Part shown: piece by piece, positions 21,133 to 32,865 of the stretch
Numbering within the stretch: position 1 is the first letter of the stretch
Layout of the letters: every line of letters begins with the position of its first letter
Source of the DNA: Rattus norvegicus
Taxonomy: Eukaryota; Chordata; Mammalia; Rodentia; Muridae
Direction of reading: 5' to 3'
NCBI RefSeq assembly: GCF_036323735.1
Contig: NC_086023.1
Span: 17,223,501-17,287,500 of the forward strand
Length of the DNA stretch: 64,000 nucleotides
Made by a program: the position numbers and the translations under genes
Notes under the pieces: generated by a model
Database searches by the model: none
What the model was told of the DNA's origin: nothing
Seen by the model: the letters and a program-made list of their open reading frames with translations, nothing else

Positions 21133-21640
21133 ATTTTTTTTTAATATTTTTGACTAAAAATGAGTCTTCGTTGGCCTCAGCTATTTGAGGGGGATGACGC
21201 AGGAGGAGTAGGTGGCACCAATATCAGGTCGGCCGTGATTATAAGTAGGTGATGGAGAACTCGCCCAGGTAGTGGCCAATCATCTCTGTTTTGATCTCTG
21301 CCTGGTTTAATGTCTTGCCATTGTACACACCCACCATGCTACCAACCATCTCAGGCAGGAAGAGCATGCCCCTCATGCTCTTCACCACCTCCGGCTTCTC
21401 TGGGTGGCGCCTCATTCTTGGCTTGTCTCAAGTGCTTGCGTAGTGAGTGAATGCTGCTTACGCTGCAGGCCACATTTCAGGCGCTGCCTCTGGTGGGCTG
21501 TACAACTGTATCAGCGGCTCACTGGACATGTCCAGCAGTTGGTTCAGGTCCATGCCATAGTAGGTGAACTTGTGGAAAGTCAGTTTCTTCTGTTCTACTT
21601 TAGCTGTCTTGGTGGCTGCTCAGAAAAGGAAGCACTTTTG
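21133..21640 (-). pseudogene. Rps15: Rps15 processed pseudogene
   Basis: RPS15 (uS19) is a small-subunit ribosomal protein. On the minus strand, an intronless copy runs from sequence upstream of the start at about 21640 to an A-rich 3' end near 21133. The start codon is AAG (21608-21610 complement) instead of ATG. Residues matching the protein appear in pieces: HKFTYYGMDLNQLLDMS, then LPEMVGSMVGVYNGKTLNQ and EIKTEMIGHYLGEFSITY. Frame is lost after codon ~45 and again near the end (TAA within the penultimate block); the original stop TAG is at 21181-21183. Length 430 bp against about 438 expected. Confidence 0.9.
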
Positions 21641-21719
21641 TCCACTCTTACTAGCAACATTTAAGCATTATTTACTCAATTTCTGGACAGATTTTGTTAT
21701 CATTTTTATGTATATTTTA

Positions 21720-21898
21720 AAATTAATTAATTTATTTTGTGTGTATGAGTGTTGTTTGCATGTCTGTGTACTTGTGTATAAAATTCCTGTGGGGGCCAGA
21801 AGAGGGCACCAGAGTCACACAGCTGTGAGCCATCATCTGGGTCCTGAGAACTGAGCCCTGATGCTCTTAACCATCGAGCTAGCCATCTCTCCAGCTCT
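21720..21898 (-). repeat. B3-type SINE
   Basis: Antisense B3 with 'ggggccagaagagggcaccag', 'gtgagccatcatctgggtcc' and 'ctagccatctctccagc' blocks, inserted in the old L1 next to the Rps15 retrocopy. Confidence 0.8.
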
Positions 21899-22569
21899 CA
21901 TAGTGTTCTGGATGATAGCTGTTCTAAATGGGGTGAAGTAGAATCTTAAAATACTGTTAACCTGCATTCTCTTGATGGCTAAGGGTGCTGTACTCCTTTA
22001 AAAGTATTTACCAGCCATTTGAATATCTTTCTTCAGAGAATCGTCTGTTCAGTTCCACAGTCCATGTTTTAAGTACGTACCTTGCTTCCTTGATATTTTA
22101 GTTTCTTGAATTCTTTATACACTCTAGACACCAATCCTCTGTTAGATGTATAATTGGCAAGGGTCTTCCCCTAGCCTGTGTGCTGTCTCTTCACTTGATT
22201 GATAGTCTCCTGTACTGTCCAGGAGCTTTAATTTTTTGAGCTGCCAATTGTTGGTTGTTGGTCTTGCTTTCTGAGTCCCCAGTATCTATTCAGAAAGACC
22301 TGTCCTGTGCCTATATCTTGAAGTGCATACCATACTCTTTTTTTTCCTAGTATTTTTAAAGTGTCAAGTTCTATCTTGAGATCTTAGAAGTTGAGCTTTG
22401 CACAGAGTGAAAGATAGAAATCTAGTGTTTTTTTTCTTTTCTGTTTTATATTGACACCCAGTCCCCTAGCATCATTTATTGAAGATGCTGTTTGCTTTTT
22501 CATTGCGTTTGTCAAAAAAATGTAGCTATAGTTGTGTAGAGTTTTGACTGTATTCTCCATTTTATCCCC

Positions 22570-22572
<3 letters not shown>

Positions 22573-22659
<87 letters not shown>
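22573..22659 (+). repeat. (CT)n(TG)n compound microsatellite
   Basis: CT repeats to about 22620 are followed immediately by TG repeats to 22659, within the old L1. Confidence 0.97.
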
Positions 22660-22662
<3 letters not shown>

Positions 22663-22940
22663 CAATATCATGTAGAATAAGTTGAAGTCAGGTGTGGTGA
22701 TCCATGTTGGATTTTTTCTTCAGAATTATTTTGCCCATCTTTAGTCTTTTTATGTAATTGTGAGTTCTTGTTTTCTCTGTGTCTCCCTCCTTCTCTTCCT
22801 CCTCACTTCCTTTATCTCTTATATCATTGACTTTTCTGTGAAGTACAGACCAGTTATTTTACATTTGGGGATTTTTCTGAGAGTTTTCTTAGGATTAACT
22901 TCAGGTTAAAAATTTGGCTAAGGAAAATCAATAGACAGTT

Positions 22941-23040
22941 ATTTTATTTATTTTATTTTATTTTGTGGTGCTGGAAGTGGAATAAGGTCTTTGTACATGA
23001 CATGTTGACACTTGACCAACTGAGTTCCTTCCCAGCCCCA
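22941..23040 (-). repeat. TTTTA run and tRNA-derived SINE remnant
   Basis: A TTTTA repeat (22941-22965) is followed by 'ggtgctggaagtggaataag...ccaactgagttccttcccagcccc', an eroded antisense ID/tRNA-type head. 23041-23400 holds AT-rich sequence with nothing identifiable. Confidence 0.5.
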
Positions 23041-23422
23041 CCGTCACTTTCTCATTTGCAAGCTCGCTTTCAAACCATCTTAAATATTTTACGATATGCT
23101 GATAATTAATTTAGCAAATTAGTATAATTAACATAATTATAACCTAATGAATTGAACTATATTTTGCTTAACACATAAAAAATATCCCAGAGTCAAGTAA
23201 TGATTAAAAATTATATCATTAATGTTCTGATTTAATTAGTATTCTCTCGACTTAAAAGCTACAGTTGCTAACCAATAAAAATTGTAAATTGAGGTCATTT
23301 AGGCCCATCCTAGAAAACAAGGTTTCTCTGGTTCCCATTTCATATTAGGAAGACACACTGAAAGGAGAGTGCTCAGGAAAGGGAAACGGTGAGAGATTTT
23401 TATAGACTAATACCACAGTTCT

Positions 23423-23521
23423 TCTTTTCTTCTTTTTTTTTTTTTTCGGAGCTGGGGACCGAACCCAGGGCCTTGCGCTTGCTAGGCAAGCCCTCTACCA
23501 CTGAGCTAAATCCCCAACCCC
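23423..23521 (-). repeat. ID (BC1-type) SINE
   Basis: Antisense ID body with poly(T) on the left (its A tail). TACCACAGTTCTT flanks it at 23410-23422 and 23522-23534, a 13-bp TSD. High identity indicates a young insertion, diagnostic for rat. Confidence 0.97.
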
Positions 23522-23854
23522 TACCACAGTTCTTTATAGACCACTTTATCACACTCATAAAGGGTGGCAACTCCAAGGCTAATCTTAGAGCTCTTTGAAG
23601 AGGAAGCCAATGAGAATGAATGAAAGAGTGATATTGCAGAAGGTCTGAGGAGACTCAGAAACTACAGAAGATGGATGTAACTGGGAGAGTGTGTGAAATA
23701 ATTCCCCAAAGAAGCAGGATGCTGGGCTCTTGAGGTCTATCTTTGCATTTCAGAACCCTTGGTAGATTGGATTGTCCTTGAGGTTAGGGGGCTGCATGAT
23801 ACACCAGCTAGCCTAGGGCATTTTAAGGAGTAGAAGAGCACTTTAAGTTCTTTC

Positions 23855-24900
23855 CTTTTTTAAAAAATACATTTACTCTTTCAAATATTACATCCTGACC
23901 AGTTTCCCCTCTCTCCTCTCCTCCAACTATCTTCCCCATCCACTCTTTCCACATTTCCTTTCAGAAAAGGGCATGCAGGCCTCCTAGCAATATCAACCAA
24001 ACATAGCATAATAAGTTATACTAAGACTAGGCATCTCCCCTCATATTAAGGTTAGGTAAGGCAACCCAGTAGGAGGAAAACGGCCTCAAAGGTAGCAAAC
24101 ACTTCAGAAACAGCCCTGCTCCCACATTAGGAGTCCTACAAGAACACCAAGCAACTCAGCCATAGAATATATTCAGAGGGCCTAGTTCAGACCAATGCAG
24201 ATTCCCTGATTGTTGGTTAAGTCTCTGAGCCCTTTTAAGCCCAGGTTAGTAGAGTCTGTGAGTTTTCTTGGGATGACTTTGACTCTTTATATCCTACAAT
24301 CCTTCCTCTCTTGATGAATTCATGGAGCTCCACCTAATGTTTGACTATGGGTCTCTGCATCTGTATGAAATCTCTCTGATGATTATTATGCTAGGCTACT
24401 GTCTACAAGTACAGCAAAATATTGGAATTATTTCATATACTTTCTTTTTATTCCTAGCATGCTTGGTTTTATCCTAGGTTATCTGGCCTCTGGTTCCTGG
24501 CCCTCTCCAGGCAGTTTCAGGTGAGATCCCTCTTATCTCATGGATCTCAAGATGAACCAACCATTAGCTGGCAACTCCCATGATTTTCTATGCCACCTTT
24601 ACCCCAGCACAACATAGAGGTGGAAAATTTTTTAGGTTGAAGGTTTTGTGACTGGGTTGGTGTCCCAATTCCTTCACTGGAAGTCTTGCCTGGTTAAAGG
24701 CTGGTACAGACTCTGTATTTCCCATTATTAGGAGTCTTAGCTAGGTTCACCCTCATAGATTCCTGGGAGTTTCCATTCCACTAGGTTTCTACTTCAACTT
24801 CTCCCTGGGTTCCAGTTGTCTTTCCTAGAATTTTTTCCCTTCTTTGCTCCACCTGATCCCTCCTATTCTCATCTCAACCCACCCCAATCTAACTATGATA
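23855..24900 (-). mobile_element. Lx-type L1 3' region
   Basis: The run from CTTTCAAATATTACATCCTG through GGGTCTCTGCATCTG, GGTTTTATCCTAGGTTATCT, GTGTCCCAATTCCTTCACTG and CTCATAGATTCCTGGGAGTT is the 3' UTR of an older murine L1 (I associate it with Lx) in reverse orientation. No coding potential. The segment 23535-23854 is unassigned. Confidence 0.6.
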
Positions 24901-24904
24901 TTGT

Positions 24905-25120
24905 ATGTATGCTAATTTTGCATGTCAACTTGACATAAGCTGGAGTTATCACAGAGAAAGTAGCCTCAGTTGAGAAAATGGCCTCTATGAGATCCAACTG
25001 TAAGGCATTTCCTCAACTAGTAAACAAGGTGGGAGGACTCAGCCCATTGTGGATGGTGTCATCCCTGCACTGTTAGTTCTGGATTTTATAAGAAAGCAAG
25101 CTGAGCAAGCTATCGGAAGC
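24905..25120 (+). repeat. LTR-A copy, 3'-truncated
   Basis: GCTAATTTTGCATGTCAACT through GATTTTATAAGAAAGCAAGC and GAGCAAGCTATCGG. It stops before the AATAAA. 25121-25484 is unassigned, with no coding frame, though it reads like another retroelement fragment. Confidence 0.7.
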
Positions 25121-25484
25121 AATTCCATTAAGAGGTCTGTGGGATGTTCTGTAAGAGCTTGGATGATAATGTTGAGAACAGTACAAATGATCGAGGGCAG
25201 GCTTATGAAATTTCAGAGGGAAGATTAAATCAAGACCATTGCTATTTTGATTGTGAAGATTCTGTGGTTTTGGTTAGCTGGAACTGAAGAATCCTGTGAT
25301 TAACAAGATACTAGAATTACTAAAGTGAAACCTTTACATTACTGGGACAATTGATGCTGGTCAGCTGGAGCTAAGAAATTAACAGTGATTAAGGAGAGAC
25401 CAGTGGGGAGAGAAGTTTGAAGGAAGAGGAGACTGGAACTGAAAGGAGGAAGAGACAGGAGGGAGAGGGAGGGAAGCCATGGCA

Positions 25485-27400
25485 GGTGACAAAAGAACTA
25501 AAACAGTACGACAACAAAATTATAGAATGCAAATTTGAGAACAACAGCTGGGTCTTCATGAGACAGAGAATAGACAAAAGTTTCCCAAATGCTTACAACA
25601 CAGCCATGGCCGTGTGCAATAGTATCTCAAACCCTGTCACCAAGGAGATGCTGTTCGAGTTCATTGACAGATGTGCAGCGGCTGCTCAGGGACAGAAGTG
25701 AAAGTATCCCATGGACCCTGACTCAGAGCTCATGCCCAAACGACTGCACCGGCCAACCTAGTCCCTGCCTCTGACCTCTCGCTCAAGATGAGAGAAGAGG
25801 AAGAAGAATGCTGTTGTCTCATTTTCTCAACCAGAGAAACTGAAGAGACAGTGTGGCTTGGTACTGGTACATGTGTTTTAAGGGAAGACATCAGTCAGCC
25901 TGTACATATTTGGTATACTTGTTTTCTCAGAACTACAGTACATCATGGACCTAGATATTTTATTTATACCTGATAAATTCAGCCTTACCCTGTGGAGTCT
26001 ACAGATTGAAATATCCAAAGGTTTAATCATATTGAAGTTAATGAAATAGAGGCCTTGTTTATATGTGAATAGACACCTTTACATTTGATTCATAACTAGC
26101 AATCTGAAGCTGTAAGCATATTGAGTTTTTTAAAGTTGGTTTTTAAGTTTTCCTCTTTAAAATGTGGGCAGTGGCATTAGAAATTCTCACTAACTTATCG
26201 TGGATTTCTTATATTTTTGACTTTTTTATATTCTGAGCAATGACAAGGTCAAGTATTATGTACATTAAACAGTTTGGTCTGGCATACCATCTTAAGAAGC
26301 TTTTGCTTTTGTTGTCTGTGAGGGTGGTATGTAAAACATTAGCATAGCTCCATTTCCTTGTGAGTTGAATCCTTTCTTTAGGAACCATTTTGAGCATCTT
26401 ACTATTTCTCTTGTTTGAACCATGGTGTCAGATGTCTGGTGTTCCCATCCTGGCACTGGTTTTGAGTTCCTTTGTGGCACTTGGGTTCAGAGCCCCAGGT
26501 CCCTTATGTGCTGGTGCTGTTCTGGGAGCATTGCTCCCTTCAGACAGCAGGGCTCCTCCTGCTTTACCTCCTCACTGTGATCTGAGCAGCATCAGACACA
26601 ACCGCCGTTGTGTTATGTCCTGCAACAATGCGTCAGAAGCAGTGGCAGCTTTGCCTAGAAGGCAATGTCAGTTGAACAAAGTGTTGTCTCTAGGAAATGC
26701 TGGCCTCCCACTGGACAGACACAGAGGCATTGCAGAGACGGGTCACAGAGGACAGGAAGATGTTGCTCCCATTGCTACAGCTTGGCGTGGTGTTTCACTA
26801 CCGAGGCCGCACTTCCATGTTTACTCTCCACAGGAGGTTTAAAAGGCAGCTAGCGGTCCCTGCCATTGTGAAAATTGTTCTGATTGGCTCGTGAGGGAAT
26901 TCAGAAGTGGCTACTAACAAGCAGCTTACTTAATGTATTTATTTTTAGAGACAGGGGTTTTAAGGAAACGTATTAAAAACAGATGTCCGTGATCTGTATT
27001 TATATGTATAAGCGTATCTGAAAGCACATGCAGCAGTGTCCATTCTTGCACTGATACAGCCAGAAATGGACACCTGAGGCTGAGGAGCTAGTGGGGGTTA
27101 TTTGGCATAGCACAGATTAAGCAAAACTGTATTTATATGAACCTGAGTTTTAATGTTTTTAAACAAAACAAACTTTACTTCTGCAGTGCTTTTTTGTGTG
27201 GAATACGAAGACTGTGCTTGGGCTTAAGCCTCTGTTGTTCCCAAGTTATATAATGTGTTAGCAAATTTATTCAAAATGCCATATTAACTTTTTCCTAGAT
27301 TGCTTTTGTACATTTGGGCACTGAAGGGATTTAAACGGTGATGTTTCACGTCTCTTTCAGCAGTGAAATGTTCATACAGAAAACACTTTCTGGTGTTAGC
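25485..27400 (+). pseudogene. Rngtt: Rngtt processed pseudogene, 5'-truncated
   Basis: RNGTT is the nuclear mRNA-capping enzyme (RNA triphosphatase plus guanylyltransferase). From about 25485 the + strand encodes only its C-terminal end (QVTKELKQYDNKIIECK, then NAYNTAMAVCNSISNPVTKE and LFEFIDRCAAAAQGQK). A TGA at 25699-25701 ends the frame where the family continues with a basic residue (consistent with CpG decay). The same frame beyond it still reads the tail, but lacks most of the poly-proline stretch before the original TAG near 25762. Long 3'-UTR-like sequence follows; its end near 27400 is not defined, and I see no clear A tail or TSD. The absence of introns and the early stop favour a retrocopy over a genuine last exon. 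Confidence 0.75.
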
Positions 27401-27854
27401 TAAACCAATGTTACAAAATGAACTTGAAAACTTAAAAGGTTCCTACAAAAAGAGCATGGACTAATGATATCAGCAACAATATAAAATACAGGGTTCAATA
27501 AGAAAATAGCAGAGAAGTCAACTCACTCTTCAAATAAAACAAGTTCATTATTGGTCCTATCACAACACAGATTAAAAAAAAAAACCTAATTACATCTGAC
27601 AACAAATCACACAAAGCTATAGATTGTCAATAAGAAAGGCCTTGGGAATTCTATTTATAACCAGTAATATAATACATGCAAGACAGACTCTAATGATGTA
27701 AAGACACAACAGCTAACCAGACATCTACAAAGTGTATTACTCAAGGATAAAGGTGAATCTCTGTTTAAACAAGACAATCTCCCAGAGTCTCCAAGGACTA
27801 ATGCTCCTTTTTAGAAAAAAAATCATTAATCATTAGTGATTTTTGTCAAAATTT
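27401..27854. other. No identifiable feature
   Basis: AT-rich sequence with a short A run (27571-27583). It may still be 3' UTR of the Rngtt retrocopy; no gene is visible. Confidence 0.5.
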
Positions 27855-28015
27855 AATTACTGTGTGTGTGCCTGGGTGTGCTTGTGTTGGGGTGGCATGA
27901 CATGTATGTGGAGGTTAGAGGATGAAGTTATAAAGTCAGTTTTCCCCTCTCACCTTCAAATTGTTTTCAGGTCTCTGGGCTTATGCGGCAAGAGCCTTTA
28001 CCATCTGTCAGCCCG
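27855..28015 (-). repeat. B3-type SINE, diverged
   Basis: tgtgtgtgcctgggtgtgct, 'gtggaggttagaggatgaag' and 'ggtctctgggcttatgcggcaagagcctttaccatctg' form a mutated antisense B3. A C-run (28051-28060) follows. 28016-28890 shows no gene. Confidence 0.6.
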
Positions 28016-28909
28016 AGGGCAAGGTTTTCCATTCAAACACTTGAGTTGTCCCCCCCCCCCAAAATCATGCATTTGAAGCCTGTCAGTCTGAACAAGGAAA
28101 GTGCCTACTCTCTTGTGAACTGGGGCAAGTTTGAGGAAGAGCTTGCTTCTCCCCACTGTGTAGTTCTCGGGTGATTGTGACTTAAATCATGATGCTAGGT
28201 CTCATGTTCAATAATATTTTATACCACACAAAGGGTCCACAGACAATACAAAACACACCACTGACTTTTGTGATAAGAGAGCATTTATCCAGTTTCGCAA
28301 TTAATAAGGGAAGGCAGCCCCTGCTTTCTGCGGAAATGTTAGAGAGCCTAGAAATGCAGCCCAGGATGAAGACAGGTATTGCTTGTTGTAAGCAGATGAG
28401 GGCTTGTAGAGAAATGGTTAAGTAGTTTGAGTTAGCAAGTGGTGAGCTGCGGTTCAAGGAGATAGGCTTTTCCAAGACTGACACTATCTGGAAGCAGGTG
28501 CGATTTTATAATTGGATAGCCCCAACCTTTTTCTTATAAAACGAGAAGGTTGAACTGCATATTTATGAAGAAGGAGCAGTTACTTGTACTAGCCAGGAGA
28601 GGGGGATCTTTGGTCATTCATTTTGGAATTTGAAAAAAAATGTTTATTTTTGAGAGAAAATAATTTTGCTGTGGTACAAATACTCAATAGGAAACATACC
28701 GTTTTAACAAATTTCAAGTGTCAAATACATTGTTGGCAATGTGACAGTGCTCTGAACAGCAAGCAGCTCCCTAGAACATACTCTGCTCACTTAACTGAAC
28801 TTCAGCCTGTCTCCAAGCCCTTAGTAGCTACCATTCAGACGCCCTGAATTTCATGAATTTGAATAATTCAGATATTCTGTAACTGGAGTCATGGAGTACT
28901 GGTCTTTTT

Positions 28910-29007
28910 TTTTTTTTTTTTTGGTTCTTTTTTTCAGAGCTGGGGACCGAACCCAGGGCCTTGCGCTTCCTAGGCAAGCGCTCTACCACTGAGCTAAATC
29001 CCCAACT
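28910..29007 (-). repeat. ID (BC1-type) SINE
   Basis: Antisense ID with a long T run. GAGTACTGGTCTTTTT occurs at 28894-28909 and 29008-29023, a 16-bp TSD. Confidence 0.97.
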
Positions 29008-29167
29008 GAGTACTGGTCTTTTTATGGCTGACCTATCTAGCTTGTTCTCAGGTCTTGCTGATGTCACATTTTTGAAGCTATAATTTCAGTTCCGTTGGGT
29101 GTGGGTGTACTGTGTACTTGGGAGAAGAACTGCTAGATAATATGGTAACTCTTCTTCATTTTGCTGT

Positions 29168-29395
29168 GTTTAAGACAAGGCTTCATTATGTACCCCAGAC
29201 TGGCCTGGAACTTGCCTGAATTTTGCCGCATAGCCTGCACCAGGATGGAACTTAGGATCCTGTAGCTTCACTGGTGCTGGGATTGCAGAGGAGTACCACC
29301 CTGCTAGAAAGCAGAGGCTGTTCGGTGTCAGGGACTCAGTCTAGAGCTTTACTTACCGTAGGTGCAAGTACTCTTACCAGCGAGCTTTCCCATGA
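29168..29395 (-). repeat. B4-type SINE (B1-like plus tRNA-like halves)
   Basis: A B1-like segment (ttcattatgtaccccagactggcctgg ... ctggtgctgggattgcagag) is followed by a tRNA-like segment (gtgcaagtactcttaccagcgagctttccc), the composition of B4, antisense. Confidence 0.6.
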
Positions 29396-30256
29396 ACTCT
29401 AGTGCTAATTTTTAAAAATAAATTCTATATATCAGATTCCTTAGCAGCCATGCTATTTTGTATTCATACGTAAAAGATTCTAATTTTTCCTCATTCTTGC
29501 CAATGTGCATTCTCTTTGTCTTTTAAAAACGAAGAGGTATCCTGGCAGATGTGGCCGGATACATCCTCATGGTTTTCATTCATTCGCCTTTCTTCAATGT
29601 CAGGGCCAGTGAATGTGTTTTGATCTTACTGCTGGATATTTGAACATCTCTTTGGAGAAATGTCTGTTCAGTCATTAGCCCATTTTCAAACCAGGCTATT
29701 GACAGTTACTTCTTACATGAAATGCATCCCATCACTTCTGAGGTCGACTTTTCCTTTTGTTTTCTTCACTGTGCAAAAGCTTGTTAATTTTTGTTTTTAT
29801 TGCCTGTACTTTTGGGGTCATATTTATGAAAATGAATGCTAAGACCAATGCCTTTCTCCCAGCACTTTAAAGTTGCAATTACATGTGAGACTTTAATCCA
29901 TTCGGAGATGGTGTTTGTTTACAGTGTGAGAGTTCAATTTCATTCTTTTACATTCATATAACCAACCTTCTTGGAGTATTTATTGAGAATACTCTCTTTC
30001 CCATTTACACAGTCTTGTCACCCCTGTGAGAGGTCAGTTTGCTGTAGGTGAGATTTTTCCTGGTGCATTTTGCTCCACTGGTCTACATGTCTGCAAGAAA
30101 CATCCTGGTGTTGTTACTATAGACTCACACTAACGTTGAAATCAGCATGGGCTGTGGCCCCCTCCTTTCTCTCTGGATTGGTTTGGCTGTTATCAGTCTT
30201 TGGTATTTCCCCTTAAATTATAAGATTTTTTTCTACTTAAAAAAAAGTCTTCTTTT

Positions 30257-30398
30257 GTAGTGTTGGCTCATGCTTTTAATTCTAGCTTTTGGGATGAGTA
30301 GCAAGCAGATCTCTGAGTTCAAGGTCAACCTGGTCTATAAGAGTTCCAGGATAGCCAGGGTTGCACAGAGAAACCCTGTTTCCAATGCCTTCCCCCAA
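30257..30398 (+). repeat. B1 SINE
   Basis: GTTGGCTCATGCTTTTAATT followed by ctgagttcaaggtcaacctggtctata and gccagggttgcacagagaaacc; sense B1 inside the ancient L1. Confidence 0.8.
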
Positions 30399-31102
30399 AA
30401 GTCTTGGGGGGATTTTATACAGTCAGTGGATTGAATTGACATTCTAATAAGATTGACCTTTCTTGTCCAACAGATACATGGTGTCATTTCTATTTTGCCC
30501 CATTTAATGTCACAGCAATACTTTGGGCTTCTCAGCTAGCAAAATCATCATGCTCTTTTTGCTATGGTGAAAATTGTTTTCTTAATTTTCTCTTTGGATG
30601 GTTCGTTTTTTAGCATTTAGAAGCATAACTGGTTTTTGTTATTCTGATATGTTTTGTGCTACAACTTTATTGAATCCATTTATTAGTTCTGTTTTTAAAG
30701 ATAGAATATTTCTAATATGTATAAAACGATGTGTTCTGCCAGCAGGGATAATTGATTTCTTCCTTTCCAATTTGGATGCCTTTTACTTCCAGCACTATGT
30801 TAAACAGAAGTGGCGAGAGCTGACATCCTTGCCTCACTCTTGATATTTAATGAAAAGATTCCGGGTTTTTACCAGAGCCTCTTTTATGTTGAAGCATTTT
30901 CTTCCAGTTCTTAATTTATTGAGATTTGTCATAAAAGTATACTGCGTTCTGTCATTTTCTCTTTACATTTACTAAGACAATCATATAATTTATTATTTAT
31001 TCTTACTGTCATTTTAACAAACTAATTGATTTTCATAAATCAAATTACTCGGGCATCTTGGATATAATGCCTTTTATTTTGTTGCTGGATTGGTTTGCAG
31101 CT

Positions 31103-31180
31103 TTTTTTTTTTTTTTGTATAGAATAGAGTTTATTCAGGGCATGGAGGGCAGCTGAGAGGGTAGTAGAAACAGAGAAAGG

Positions 31181-31234
<54 letters not shown>

Positions 31235-31344
31235 ACTCACAGAGGAGTAGAGGCCAGCCATGAGCACATGAAATGGAGGGAGGGGAATGGAGAGATAGGG
31301 GAAGCAGGAGAGGACAGAGAGCAAGAAGGCAAGAGAATGAGAGC
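31103..31344 (-). mobile_element. Retroposed, polyadenylated LTR-like RNA copy
   Basis: On the minus strand the insert contains a (TC)n tract, then CCCTGAATAAACTCTATTCT-ATAC and immediately a poly(A) of about 14. GGTTTGCAGCT flanks it at 31092-31102 and 31345-31355 (11-bp TSD). The same sequence up to and past the AATAAA occurs at 62857-63020 on the + strand without an A tail. So this copy came from a processed RNA cleaved after AATAAA and was inserted by the L1 machinery. Confidence 0.75.
31180..31232 (+). repeat. (GA)n microsatellite
   Basis: GA dinucleotides inside the retroposed element; on the minus strand this is its TC tract. Confidence 0.97.
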
Positions 31345-31760
31345 GGTTTGCAGCTCTTTTGTCGAGATGCTGGTGGCTGCCTTGGTCCGTTTTACCATTT
31401 GTACTGTCTGGCTTTGACTTAAAGGTGATGAACTGAAGTGTTCTTGTGTCTTTAGTGTTTGGAAGATTCTGAAGACAACTAGTTTTGGATATTTACTGAA
31501 AGTTTGACAGATGCCCCAGGAGCATCTGGACCCTGGCCTTTGCTTGCTCGGGAGGTTCTGATGGTGATTCAGTCTCTGCACCTGTTACAAGTTTATTTAG
31601 GATTTTTGGTTTTCATGAGCTAGTTCTAGTAGGTTATTCATTTCTAGAACTTTCCATTTCTTCTAGGTTTTACAGCTTGATGGTATATGGCTAGAGATGG
31701 TAGTTTCTTGTGAGCTGTCTGATTCCTAGGTCACTCATTGTAATGCAATTCCCTATATTC

Positions 31761-31866
31761 TTTTTTTTTTTTTTTTGGTTCTTTTTTTTTTTTTCGGAGC
31801 TGGGGACCGAACCCAGGGCCTTGCGCTTCCTAGGTAAGCGCTCTACCACTGAGCTAAATCCCCAGC
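31761..31866 (-). repeat. ID (BC1-type) SINE
   Basis: Antisense ID with two T runs. CCCTATATTC is repeated at 31751-31760 and 31867-31876 and extends into the T run, the TSD. Confidence 0.95.
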
Positions 31867-31876
31867 CCCTATATTC

Positions 31877-32865
31877 TTTTTTTATTGACTATTTTATGTA
31901 TTTACATTTCAATTGTTATCCCCTTTCCGTTTCCCCTCTGGAATCTCCATATTTCATCTCCCCTCCCCCTGCATTTGAGGGTGTTCCCCCTCTCATCCAC
32001 ACCCTTCCACCCACTCGTCCCAACTTCACCACTCTGGCATTCCCCTACACTGGGGAAATCGAGTCTTCACAGGATCAAGGGCCTCTCCTCTTACTGATCC
32101 CAGACAATGCCATCCTTTGCTATATATGTGGCTGGAGGCATGGGCTCCCTCCATGTGTGCTCTTTGGTTGATGGTTTAGTCTGATTGCTTGATATTGTTG
32201 TTCTACCTATGCGGTTGCAAATCCCTTCAGCTCCTTCAGTCCTTTCTATAACTCCTCCATTGGGGACGCCTTTACGAGTCCAATGGTTGGCTGTGGCATC
32301 CACCTTGGTACCTTTTACGCTCTGGCAGAACCTTTCAGGAGACAGCTATATCAGGCTCCTGTTTGCAAGTACTTCTTGGCATTTACAATAGTGTCTGGCT
32401 TTGGTGTCTGTATATGGGATAAATCCCTGATGGGGGCATTTTTCTGGATGGCCTTTCCTTCAGTCTTTGCTCCACACTTTGTCCCCGTATTTCCTTTAGA
32501 CAGGAGCCACTTGGGGTTAAAAATTTGGAGATGAGTGGGTGGCCCCATCCCCCAAACAGGGGCCTTGCCTAACTTCTGGATATGGTCTCTACAGATTCTC
32601 CCTCCCCTTTGTAGGGCATTTCAGCTAATCTCATCCCTGTTGGATCCTGGGAGCTTCTTGCATTCCTGGCATCTGGGTCTTGCTAGTGGCTACCCCCAGT
32701 TCCCCATCCCCCATCGCTCCATACCTCTGTTCAAATTCCTGACCCTCTGTATATCATGCCTATCTCCTCCCATACCTGATCCTACCCCCTGTTTTCCCAT
32801 TCCCTTCCTATATTCCTCCCAAGTTCCTCCCGCCCTCTATCTCCCATGGATATTTTGTTCCTTCT
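31877..32865 (-). mobile_element. Lx-type L1 3' region
   Basis: Starts with the reverse complement of an L1 3' end (tttttattgactattttatgtatttacatttc) and continues with C-rich 3' UTR and flank (ggatggcctttccttcagtctttgctcc, ttttgttcc at 32853). It is broken off where the younger L1 begins. The region to its left is the ID insertion. Confidence 0.65.

Larger units (their letters stand above)
20640..22760 (-). mobile_element. Old L1 ORF2-derived sequence, interrupted
   Basis: Segments 20640-21125, 21650-21719 and 21900-22760 read as decayed L1 ORF2 and flank on the minus strand (for example around tggctagccatttgaat, ctctgttagatgtataattgg and cttgaagtgcatacc). It is interrupted by the Rps15 retrocopy, a B3 and a microsatellite. 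No open frame is left. Confidence 0.65.
29030..31760 (-). mobile_element. Ancient L1 ORF2-derived sequence, interrupted
   Basis: Decayed L1 on the minus strand (e.g. ctttggagaaatgtctgttc, ttccaatttggatgcctttta, gcagggataattgatttcttcc). It reads through ORF2 from its 3' part on the left into RT on the right. It is interrupted by a B4, a B1 at 30257 and the retroposed element at 31103. Divergence suggests it predates the murine radiation. No coding capacity. Confidence 0.7.

Noticed and set aside
23423..23521. tRNA gene
   Set aside because: The tRNA-like head is the ID SINE; the body, A tail and TSD show a retroposon. The same holds for the other three IDs.
25485..25765. Genuine last exon of Rngtt
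   Set aside because: Early in-frame TGA, shortened proline stretch and no visible splice acceptor; kept as retrocopy with moderate confidence.
26390..26842. 150-codon frame after the Rngtt remnant
   Set aside because: Lies in the 3'-UTR-like part of the retrocopy, has a non-ATG-like context and no recognisable domain.
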